64,000 nt of DNA. It comes from Westerdykella aurantiaca (taxonomy: Eukaryota > Ascomycota > Dothideomycetes > Pleosporales > Sporormiaceae). The stretch's first letter is position 1. Each line of letters begins with the position of its first letter. Below, piece after piece: positions 30,897 through 40,693 of this stretch. The stretch spans positions 2,978,501 to 3,042,500 of the forward strand of contig JASJFJ010000001.1 in the NCBI GenBank assembly GCA_030412805.1, given 5' to 3'. Made by a program: the position numbers and the translations under genes. Below the pieces are notes generated by a model. That model saw only the letters and a list, made by a program, of their open reading frames with translations. It had not been told where the DNA came from and ran no database searches.

Positions 30897-32767
30897 ATGG
30901 CGGGCCACGGTCCTTCAGACTGTGCTCTGCCAGGACTGAATGTCGATGTGGAGTTCATGATAGTCGAATATGTACGTGGATTGTCCACAGCGTTTCTATA
31001 CCTCCACGTTGTACTGACCCTGGCCTGCGCAGATCACGCTGATTTCCGATCTCAAAAACCTCTGCCTAGTCTCCAAAGCCTGGAGATGCGTGGCCACTGC
31101 CCGCTTGTACTGAGACATAAAACTGTGTTTGCGGCCTTCAGCCAACGCTCCAGTGTTTCTGAGATGTGTGATGATTGGAGCTGCTTCTCATCTCGAGTAT
31201 ACGCGCCGCCTCACTTTACTGCCATTTTACGGCCCTAGCGAACCAAGTCATGTGCTGGGAGCAGACCACGCTCGTTTCAATGATCACATATGCATGGGAA
31301 AATGCGAAGCTCGACTCAAGAGCTGGGCTATTGCAATCGTTCGTGCTATACCTAAGGATAGGCTGTCAGCTTTCAGGTAAGCTCATCCTCTAATCCACTT
31401 ACGATTACCTACGGATACAGACTGAAGAATAACTGGTGCTTAGAAACTTCACAACTCTCGGCCTGGGTCCTCGATTTTTTCGAATACTAAAGACTACCCA
31501 AACTCGGCTAGGACATGTTCATCTTACCGCCTGCGAAACGACTCTGGCGGATATCGCAACATGGTGCTCCACCTTGCGCACTGTCGATATACAAATCTCA
31601 GATGATCGCGAGCAACCTCTAGCAGTTGGAAACCTGTTGAGCATTCTCCAAGCCAGGTGCCCATCCCTTGAAAGGCTTAGTCTAGGTCCAAATCCAATTG
31701 GTATCAACGGCCACATGCAACTGACATTGGACGCACACCTCGATAGCGCTCATCAGCCAATGCCAGTCAAGTCTTTGTCCCTGCACCATCTTACCCTGAA
31801 CCGCATGATCAAGTTTGCGACCCTGAGTATAGACTTCAGCTCGATCACTTCGCTTACCTTGTGGGAATGTCACAACATTGGTCCCTTTTTAACCGCGTTT
31901 GTCGCCTCACTTCCTCGACAAAATGTTCAAATAAAGCATCTCGCACTTTGCCGGGACGAACTCGATCCAGTGCCCTTCCCCAGGGAAGAAGCATACAAGC
32001 TGTTGAAACTGTGCACAAAGCTTCAGAGTCTTCACCTCTCCTCGTTAGAGGAGGAGGATAATATTCGCTGGTGTGAATTATCACATCTTGGCGTGCCACT
32101 CACTACGCTGTCTATCCATGGCACACTCTATCACGAAGCACTCTACGATGGCGAGTTTTGGGGCACGGGCACAACCAATATCGATAACGCAGAACTGGCG
32201 GACTTGAACATACGTTTCCCAAACCTGGTGGCAATGGGCTTCGATATGTCGTTTGATGAGATTTGGTCTGGCGGCTACTGTGGTGGGCACTACGCGGTAA
32301 ATTACTAAATTCTTTATCCTAGCACTCGCGCGTAACTAACACTGTTATTATAGGAAAAACTGGCCCTGCATTTGCCTTCAAAATTACGCGTACTGCATCT
32401 CGCAACTCCCCTTGAGCGCGAGGTAATATACGAAGAGAGCTTAGCACGATCCGTTGAGCACGTATCCTACGATAATCAACTTTTTGCCACATCGCTGCTC
32501 CAGAATTGCGACGGGAAGGTAGACTTACAATACCTGGTATTGCGGACATTCGGATTCACCATGGCCGACTGCGACTTTGAAGTTGAATCTCATCAACAGC
32601 ATTGTTACGTCAAGGGTCGCCAAACATGCTCGGGCTTGGAGTCTACAGTTGCTATTTCAATCTCCCGGGCGCAGCTGTTCGACATGAATGCGGAGGCGGC
32701 AAGTATACTGGACTGGGATCCTAATGGAGGATGGTGGGGCCGCAGGTCCGGAAGATTTCACGATTGA
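30897..32767 (+). pseudogene. F-box/LRR-like gene copy broken in exon 2
   Basis: The exon layout matches the intact paralog at 37312..39167: exon 1 30897..30971, exon 2 31033..31377, exon 3 31444..32296, exon 4 32354..32767. Exon 2 starts ITLISDLKNLCLVSKAWRCVATARLY (paralog ISRPSDLKNLCLVSKKWQDIAAPRLY) but then meets TGA at 31111. Its 3' end reads GCQL in another phase and seems to have lost about 7 nt before the donor, so a frameshift is also likely. Exons 3 and 4 are open for 420 codons and keep family blocks (LTSLTLWECHNI-like LRR strands; CYVKGRQ; ISRAQLFDMNAEAASIL). Either it is a young pseudogene, or the 3' part is expressed from another start. No alternative splice that removes the TGA keeps the family frame. 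Confidence 0.65.
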
Positions 32768-33500
32768 ACCCGGTTTAGGGGGCGGAGATCTAGAGCGGAT
32801 GGCCGCCATGCGGCGCTCCGTCGCGAGCTTCCTGGAGGCTGGAGACCTCTTCCATGACTTCCTTGAAGAAAAAAGGTGAGCAGGGTGATGGATGGCATAA
32901 CAACAAGTACGAGCATGATATATGATGGCAAGCTGGACGGGAAGCTATATGTCTAGTGTTTTCTCAATTTCCAATATGTATACTATCAGGTTTTCTCATG
33001 CCCCAATCTGAGCACAAGCGCTTTTCTTTCGCGTTCAGGGACCTGAGCGGCTCCTGCGCCAGCCCGAGCCACACCTGAACCTGGGTTGAGCTGACCAGAA
33101 TCATGCCTCCTGAGCCAGGGCGAAGCTTAAGGGTCCTGAGCCAAGCCTAAGCCGTCGCAGTCCTAATACAGTAAAACGTAGGTATAGAGTAACTAGTACT
33201 AGCTAGAGAATTCCACCTTATGCCGATTGCATTATAATATTTCTGCATCTAACAGATCGTTCAATCAATCTGGTGTGGTTATTTCTGTAATTATGGGGCT
33301 GAGCAGCTTCAACTTTGAAACAAAAGGATTGAGGCGCACGCTGTTGACTTGTTGGTGGCACGGAATTACTTTGGAAGCCTACCTCCGTACCTCCGTAATA
33401 CTATGATGACTCAGGCGACCGTCCGATTTTCTCTACCAGACGCTTACTGTTATATTCGTCTCAAGCCTTTGCCCTCAGGCGTTCGCTCACTACTTCCACG
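32768..33500. other. Intergenic with a degenerate CCTGAGCC-rich segment
   Basis: About 730 bp. From roughly 33040 to 33160 the motif CCTGAGCC / CCTGAAC / GTTGAGC recurs imperfectly, like a worn minisatellite. No gene seen. Confidence 0.35.
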
Positions 33501-34466
33501 ATGGACTGCCTGCTTCCAATTCTCTGCCTGTTTCACCCCCGACGCCGACAGCGCAATCGTCGAGCGCCGAGCCGTCGGCCGAAAAATCCTCCCAAACCAC
33601 AGGCACCGGCACGCCCACCTATCTCCCGGGAACCGCGCAACGAACAGACCAAATGCCCGCTTTTCAGCCCAAATTTCCCCGCAGAGCTGCGTATGAGCAT
33701 TTACGAGGCTGTTCTTGGCGACCGGCACCGGTTGATGCACATCATTCCCTTCGACGATGAGTCAAATCGTGTGGGACGTCGCCGATGCGAAGACACAACT
33801 TGTGCAGGTCCGACCTGGCAGCACAAGTGTTTTGGCACCTGGTTAGAGAGGCATCGATCATCCCGCAGACGGAACTTCACCTTCCACTCGAGCGATCAGT
33901 TGCTAGCATTACTTTTGAGTTGTCATCGCATGTGCGTATGCTTCAGTGAATAGGGTCTTGTCAGCTTTGCTCACAATCGGCGCGGCTACTTGGAAGCAAT
34001 CCACGTCCTGTACACAGCCAACACATTCAGCTTGAAGGGGCAACGGGGTATATCAGCCTTCCATTCTGTCACGCCACAACTCCAGTGGCATCAAATTCGC
34101 TATTTGAATGTCTCGACCATATTTCTGATGCCACAGAGCTATTGGGATTGGCCAGAGTTTGAATTTCCTCCTGATAGTATTGGTCCATGGTCGACAAGCT
34201 GCGCAACCCTTCAAAAACTACGTGGGCTTCGCTCGTTGCACGTCGAGATCATCGTTTGGGACATGCAACAGCGGGAAGATACGACCGCTGTCGAAGACGA
34301 TGCGCTAATCTCCATTCTGGAACCGCTCAATCATGTTTCCGCCCCCCTTTTTGAGGTCGAGATGAATATAGCTATTCCCGAGACTGTGCTTGAAAGGCTT
34401 GGAAAGCCGTCATTCACGTTGGTCTTTAAGCGTAGGTTATACGACCGTGCTCTGTTCCCTTTGTAG
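33501..34466 (+). CDS. DUF7730-like fungal protein
   Basis: Exons 33501..33931 and 33965..34466 give 310 residues; the intron is only 33 nt, short for this genome, so the boundary is provisional (GTGCGT donor, CAG acceptor). Residues 1-55 are basic and Pro/Arg-rich. Then comes FPAELRMSIYEAVLGDRHRLMHIIPFDD, followed by a Cys-containing loop (DTTCAGPTWQHKC), LLALLLSCHRI and, after the intron, GYLEAIHVLYTANTFSL, the order typical of a large Pezizomycotina family annotated as DUF7730 (F-box-like helix plus a region of unknown function). The C-terminal part (LQWHQIRYLNVSTIFL; LRGLRSLHVEI; TVLERLGKPSFTLVFKR) fits the same family. Function unknown; members are highly expanded in fungal genomes. It lies between the two F-box/LRR paralogs. 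Confidence 0.68.
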
Positions 34467-35346
34467 CAATTTTGACTATTTTCTAAAAGTGCGTACGGTA
34501 CATTGTCATGATTTTATAAGTTTGTGTTCCGCAAAAAGGTTAATGATATAGTCCCCACATTTGGATGAAAACAATGCAATCATTTGGCAAACTTTGTCTA
34601 TGGATATAAAGACACCCTCTAATCTTACTACTTGCGGATATACCCCTAATATTTATCTCGCACTCCTAGACAATCAACTCAATCTTACCTTAATAGATTA
34701 GAAGCTAGGCACTAACGTGTTCCACGGGCGAGCGCCGCACCCCACCAAATATGATTAGGGTATATAAGAGCTCGGTTGCTCTACACTTCGTCATCTTCCG
34801 CCTCTGAAGTTTTCCTCTACCGGCATTCTTCAGGGAATGAGCTGAAGCATGCAATTGCACCTCGAGCTCAGATCTATGTGGCTTACTGCTTCATACCCAT
34901 TCACGTAGGTGCCAGAGAGGCATCGCGCCGACTCTAAAAACCACGGCGTCTTATTTAAATTTAGTAGCACGTATCAAACTATAGACCGTTACGCATCGAA
35001 CCCTGCAGGAATGTCCGTAGCTGTCAATTACATGTCCTTGAGAGCAGCTTACCTATACACCGTTATTGCGGCAAGGGCTTTGAGCTTAAAATATTTGGTA
35101 GAATGGCGCGGCAATTCTCTGTCATCCAAATGTCACTCTGAAGGCATATGTGGGTAGCTTCTCAACGCCCCAACCCGTGCACGTCCCCTCGTTACTCACG
35201 ACTAAGTCAATGTAAGTGTAGCAGATAACATGTCGATGGAGGGAAGTCATGCAGATTCGGTATCGCGTAATCGGTACGTATACCATTTTATAGAAAAGAT
35301 ATCCCAATCGACAATGCGACCAGCATCAGATCTCACATGCACCCCC
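34467..35346. other. Gene-free stretch, about 880 bp
   Basis: A/T-rich with a TATATAAG near 34761, but no protein-like frame follows that I can support. Confidence 0.4.
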
Positions 35347-35858
35347 TCAGTTCGGATCACACACAAACGCATTCGAGCAAGCTCCCAGCCTATATTCCTG
35401 CCCATGCACATCATACGTCCCAAACGCTTCAAAGGCCGATCCTGGGAGATCGCCAGAGCAATCTATCCTCAATCAGCAACCACTTCGACGTAGCTTTCGC
35501 CCTATGCCCCATTCGCCCCGAAAGGTAACATTCGAACAGAAATCCCAAGTTTCCACTCACCATCAATAATGCTCTGGAGCGCATCGAAACAATCCTGTTG
35601 CGTATTGGCCCCCGGCTGGCTATTCTGGATATAAATCGCCGGCGCTGGTCCGTCCTGGTAGCGATAGCAAGACGAGGTCTGCCAGAGATTGTTGCCGCAG
35701 TAGTCTTCGCGGGCGGCTTGTTTGTCCTCGGTGCGGCCGAGGGCGCCGTCGCCAAAGGTGCAGGCGAAGGCGCTGCCGGGTTCGCAGGTTGCGGCGAAGA
35801 TGTCCCTGGTTTGGAGGAGGAAGAGGAGCGCTGGAAGGATGGGCTTGAGGGCAAACAT
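35347..35858 (-). CDS. Small cysteine-rich secreted protein
   Basis: Exons 35561..35858 and 35347..35426 (134-nt intron, GTGAGT donor), 125 residues. It starts with a signal peptide (MFALKPILPALLFLLQTRDIFAA). The mature part has seven Cys: TCEPGSAFAC, DYCGNN, SSCYRY, QDCFDALQSIID in exon 1 and LGACSNAFVCDPN in exon 2. The second exon was found by following the intron; its reading IIDAFGTYDVHGQEYRLGACSNAFVC continues the helix and supplies the closing Cys residues, as in many small fungal secreted proteins of this type (DC..AL..I(V/I)D.FG...G....GAC). No enzymatic motif. A role as effector or antimicrobial-type protein is only a guess. A TATATAT lies about 100 bp upstream on the minus strand. 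Without the intron the frame would end in 20 unrelated residues. Confidence 0.7.
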
Positions 35859-37311
35859 GGTGTTCGTGTGTCGGGCAAGCTTCCAGGAAGGGCTCTGGCA
35901 GTGAATAGAAAAGTAGAAATGGAATTGTGTTGTTGAGTTAGGTACGTCGTAATGGCTGAATATATATGTTCTCTGGATTGACGAAGATCAATACTAGCAG
36001 TGGGTAATGACAACTTGCTTCGGCACTGGGGTTTTCACAATGTTGAGACCCTAACGTTCCTGATGACTCCCCAAGGGTTCGTAGCTTTCCAGTGTGCTCA
36101 CATCAGCAACCTTGGGGTCTAACTACCGTAAACAAGAATGATCGACAGGCCAGTGTGCGATGCTGGGATTAGCGCGCTAGAGCCTCGACTATCTTAGGGA
36201 AATGCGTTCCCTCTACCCGTAGCCGAAGATGTGCTGACGGTTGGCAATGACGTCCGTTAACTCATGTGGAGAATCTAGAGGGCTGCTCCTAGCGGATAGA
36301 GACATTAAACCTAGATGTGACTTAATAGACACGGAAGTCGGCATTGTCATTGCCTCGTGCAATTCACATTCAGAAGAACATGCTGACGGGCCTCTTCAAA
36401 TCGCATACCACCGGCGAAACGCAGGCCGTCCCTGTTATCGTTTCTGTGTCTTCTTACTATCTGCAAAGACACTGGAGATATTGATGTTTTGAGCACGGAC
36501 TTTATGAATGGGAAGACTTAGTTGAAAGGACCATCGAGTCTGCCGATGCTCTCTTCTATACTATTATAATAAAGCATATAGGCTATAATATAGCTGTATT
36601 TTCCCTACATAGATAAACAGGTGAAGGTGTATCCCAGGATTTCCCGAAGTAGACACGTCCTAATTGCGAACTTCGAAGCGGGCCAAGCATCTTTCACGTC
36701 AATTCACCATTGAAATCAAATTCCAAAGTCTAGAACATGGGCGCGCTTCTCAAACAATTGGAAAATTGAATATGATGACTGAAACAATGTACACTGACGG
36801 TCTCGCGTTTGCATTTGGCAAAGCAATGTTCGTTCATGGTAAACAACCTTGGAATGGCCTTTATTAGACCGCAAATTGCAATTATTGGGGCGCCACCAAA
36901 TAGGTGCCGAACCATAGGTTCTCAGAAGAAAATGCTTGAGTCTGGGCCCTATGCTGTGTCGACGTTTAAGCCTCGGGAGTGTCCAGGGGCAAATTGCTAG
37001 TTAGCCTTCAATGGTTAATATGTAACACGACCCTCGGCCGCGTGTGCTCGTGTTGAATCAAATTGACATTCAGTGCCTAGTCCGCCACCGCCCAATTTCC
37101 ATGTCACACTAAAGACTAGGGATACCAGGATAGCTGGGCCTCTCATATCCGGAATGTGCTTCTCCCTTAAAAACACTCTCCAATTTGCATCTTCCACATA
37201 ACCATCCAGTTTGCAGCGACCACATTGTATTGAATTGAACCCGCAAACGCAACCTTGTCTTCCTTCCGCCACGGAGACCTCGAGAACCTTGACAGCCTAA
37301 TCAAAATTATG
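35859..37311. other. Gene-free stretch, about 1.45 kb
   Basis: Short overlapping frames only. A minus-strand frame ending at 37018 contains a hydrophobic start (MRGPAILVSLVFSVTWK, ATG at 37146) that could be a remnant of another secreted-protein gene, but no credible continuation was found. Confidence 0.4.
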
Positions 37312-39167
37312 CTAAGCCTGAAACTGGCCAAACCTTATTGGGCCCGACGTAAACTGGAGAGCGCTCATGTTCAAGTTCAGAATTTCTGCAGCTTCTGCAT
37401 CCATGTCGAAGAGCTGTGAACGCGCAATCGGGACTGCGACAACCGTTTCGATACCTTCCGATGCACATCCGGAAGGAGGAGATTTCCCTTTAACGTAGCA
37501 CAGTTGCTGCTGGAAGGTAGACTTGTCCTCTGACTCCCAGGATTGGTCCCCTGGCAGTGCTCCGCCGTAATATCCAAGCACAAGGTATCTCAACTTGGGC
37601 TTGGTCTCGCTACCAGATTTGAAGATGGTTGTCGCATATGCTTGGTTTCTAGACCATGTGCGGTCGGCGTGCTCGGCACTTTGGTAATCGGTAAAGTGTG
37701 GGGCTGGTGTGAGATGGAGGATGCTGAGATTCAACGGCAGGGCCTGAGCAAGGTCGTCCTATGAAGTCATTTCCGGTTAACAAATAACCAATTCTGGAAA
37801 AATCAACGTGTTGGTTAGGGCCGAACTCACAGGTGCTAAACCCCTGAACGTGTGGTAACTGAACTGTGACAATCTAGGACACCGCTCTAGTATTGTGGCT
37901 AGCGGCTCCTTTAGAGGGCTCCAGGAGCTGTCTTCATGGCTTCCCTGACGGAGATCTTCGTATCGAAAGTTGTGATACGATAGGGACGACAGATTTCTCC
38001 CCAGTCGATGCAATTCCTCTAGAAATCCGGTCTCCTCGTCCCATGATTCCCCAGACAGATGCAGGCTGCGTAGATCATGACATAACTTAAGGACCGAGAG
38101 CAATCCTGTAGTCATATGAACTGAGAAGTGTCTCAACCTCAGGCCAACTCGGGTATAAGCTGTACCAAGCAGAGTGTAAAAGTTTGGGGGCGGGCAACTC
38201 GAAATGCTAAGCGAGGTTATCGAATCAAAAGCAAACCCCGAGAGAAGTGACGGCGCGAGTTGCTGATTGCCGCCCCAAGGCGCAGACGGACAGACCAGGT
38301 TCAAAGTTTTAACGTGGTGTAGAGTGCTCTTCGAGTTTCCGTTGCCACCGTCGCGTGCAAGTGACAATATTATATCTTGAATAGTGGGACTCCCACCACT
38401 TCCGTGACTCACTAAGCACAATCTTTCCAGTTTGGCACAGTTCGCAAGGAAGGAAGGAGTGTTGGGATAGAGGGAACTGAATAGCTCGTCGGTGTCGCAG
38501 AACTCCACGGTCGTCAGCGCGGGGAATGTGGCTGCTACACGTTCGAGCATGTTTCTATTGCCGGTAAAAGCCACGTGCCGCAAGTTTGTTTGTCGTTCGA
38601 GGAGAAATTCAAAGGACACTACGTCGTCCTCCAGGGTACTATCGAAATTGCTCACGAGGTCTCTAGAAAAGGAAGTCAGTGGATAAGCAATGCAAATAAT
38701 GGGCGACTGATTTAGGGTTGTCAGAGCATACCTGAAAATTTCCAACTGACAGCCACAGAACTCAGTGAGTCTTTCAAGAATGGCATATCTCCCATGCATG
38801 ACCCAAAGCGCAGAGCCTATTTCAACGTCCAGTTGCTGTCGCACACCCCATGACTCATCAGGAACGGGACAAGTTTCAGCAAAAAGAGTTAGAGCCTTCG
38901 TGGCCTTCAGGTACTTTGATGGCTGAAACTCTTTCCCTTTGAGCAGTGAGTGAGCCTTTCTCCTATCAAGCAGATTCACTGTGACATGGGCGTATAAGCG
39001 AGGTGCCGCGATGTCCTGCCACTTTTTGGATACTAGGCAGAGGTTCTTGAGGTCCGAGGGTCGTGAGATCTGCGTCGCGTGAGGATACGTGGAAAGAGTT
39101 GTGAGGGAGTAGCGCAACTTACATATCCCACAACTAGCAGCCTCAACTCTGGAGGGAGGACGTTCAT
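37312..39167 (-). CDS. F-box/LRR-like protein, intact paralog
   Basis: Exons 39123..39167, 38732..39069, 37831..38662 and 37312..37758, 553 residues. MNVLPPELRLLVVGYISRPSDLKNLCLVSKKWQDIAAPRLY is an F-box-like N-terminus (residues 1-41), completed by splicing of a 15-codon first exon. The middle (about 125-400) has irregular leucine-rich strands (LERLCLVSHGS, LKTLNLVC, ITSLSISSCP, LRHFSVHMT, LRSLHLSGESW). The C-terminal block QLCYVKGKSPPSG..VVAVPIARSQLFDMDAEAAEIL is shared with the broken copy at 30897..32767 and marks a distinct subfamily. F-box proteins usually recruit substrates to SCF ubiquitin ligases via Skp1; the substrate is unknown. The second intron (38663..38731) is a multiple of three and stop-free, so it is easily missed. 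Confidence 0.78.
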
Positions 39168-39751
39168 TCTGTGGGAGGTTGCGTCCAAGCCGGAGTGAAG
39201 GAAAGGGGAAGGAGCGCAGGCAACGGACGAGGTGGCCGAGCTGGTATATCGAGGGACCTGCGCAGTGACCGGCGCACTGGACTTTGGGAAGGTTGTGGTG
39301 AGAGCCTGGTTGTTGTGCATGAAAGGTTGGACTGAGCGCGAAATTATCTGGGGAGTCCCAAACTCGAAAGTTATATTTACGGGTGAGGTCACGTGATCTG
39401 TACCACCACGCCTTTCGCTATCTATCTGGATGTTCATTAGTCCCAGGCACCAGCGTTCTCTCTTCTCACCGTATCGGGTCTTGGCACAGAACTTCCGCCG
39501 AGTTTTTTAGCGTTTCGATCTAGAGTATTCTGTTGGTCACCGAGTCCAAACAAACGCGCCTTGGCTATAGCGACCCCATGAGCGACTACACCGCCCCCAA
39601 TGTCGCCAACGGCAACCCTTGGGAAGTTTCGAGCACCATGATAATGAAGGCATTCTTTTGCAGCTACCGAAGACTTACGAGAAAACCACAGTAAATGCTC
39701 ATGCCGAGACCCCCAAAAGCAAGTTAATGTGAGAGAGGAGATGAAGCTTGT

Positions 39752-39811
39752 TTCCCTCACCATGACTTTTCATTCCCTCACCAGACTTTTCATTCCCTCA
39801 CCATGACTTTT
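39752..39811 (+). repeat. Three-copy tandem repeat, about 20 bp unit
   Basis: Unit CATTCCCTCACCATGACTTT in three copies; the middle copy lacks the TG of CCATGAC and the first lacks its leading bases. Confidence 0.85.
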
Positions 39812-39812
39812 C

Positions 39813-40013
39813 CTGTTTCCTACCACGCTGTTTTCCCAACAGTCTCCAAACAGCCTTCTCGCGAGAGACGAGATTTGCTTTATAATCCTATTTGTGTGCT
39901 ACTAAACGTTCCACTTTCCAGATCACCCGAACCCTGCTTCCCTCTCCCTGATTCCCTTTGCACGACCTACTCTGTTTCCCGTCCCGCTGTTTTCCCATAA
40001 CTCTCCAAACAAC
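39813..40013 (+). repeat. Imperfect direct repeat, copies about 159 bp apart
   Basis: 39813..39853 (CTGTTTCC..CACGCTGTTTTCCCA..TCTCCAAACAG) recurs at 39972..40013 with a few substitutions. A local duplication in non-coding DNA. Confidence 0.7.
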
Positions 40014-40693
40014 AGATTTTCTTCTTGGGTCGCGGGAAGCGCTTCCCGACAAAAGCATCCATGTCAACAACCATGTTTTCAACGATGAGCTAGCTCCTAG
40101 CACCTTGCCACTTAATCGCTATTCAACATACTACATCCCCACCAACACCACACTCCACACGGAGAGTCACAGAATTAGGAACATATAAATGTAATAAAGA
40201 TAGAATAAAGATACCCGGAATCCTTGAAATGCCAAGAAACATACGATATGTGCTTTGCCAAATCCAAATCCAAAAAACATCCCAAATCCCTCGGACTCAG
40301 AGGAAAGGCAACTCTTCCGATGGGAGGAGGGAATGAATCAAGCAACGCCATCGCTGATGCAGACTACCAAAGCGAATTAGGAATGGGAGACAAGAAAACT
40401 AGGAGGAATATACATGTATGCTTCCCGTATCGCAAGACCCCAGGTATGATACGACGACCACGAGGAACGGGAAGAGGAGGAAGAACGCGAGGACGGATCA
40501 ACAACGTAAGCGCACAGAGAAGCCTTCCCAATCCCCCTCTCCTTCGACACCGTCGGACAAGGAGTGAGACGAGGCAGCACAAGGAGTGGAACCGGCGGAC
40601 GAGGAGACGAAGTGCAAGGATACCCTACGAGAAAGACATACCCGCACGGACAGCAAACACTGCGAATCCCAACGACAGCAACACCCCAGGGGC

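Larger units (their letters stand above)
39168..40693. other. Gene-free stretch with short repeats, about 1.5 kb
   Basis: Upstream of the F-box gene and downstream of the MAPKKK gene (3' to it). Holds a three-copy minisatellite and a duplicated segment, listed separately. Frames on the plus strand at 40224..40697 are Arg/Lys-rich and not protein-like. Confidence 0.45.

Noticed and set aside
31103..31149. 47-nt intron that would remove the TGA in the F-box copy
   Set aside because: Size is plausible, but the join shifts into a frame that stops soon after and loses family similarity.
37015..37272. Possible secreted-protein remnant (ATG at 37146, hydrophobic start)
   Set aside because: Only 43 codons, no credible second exon or Cys pattern.
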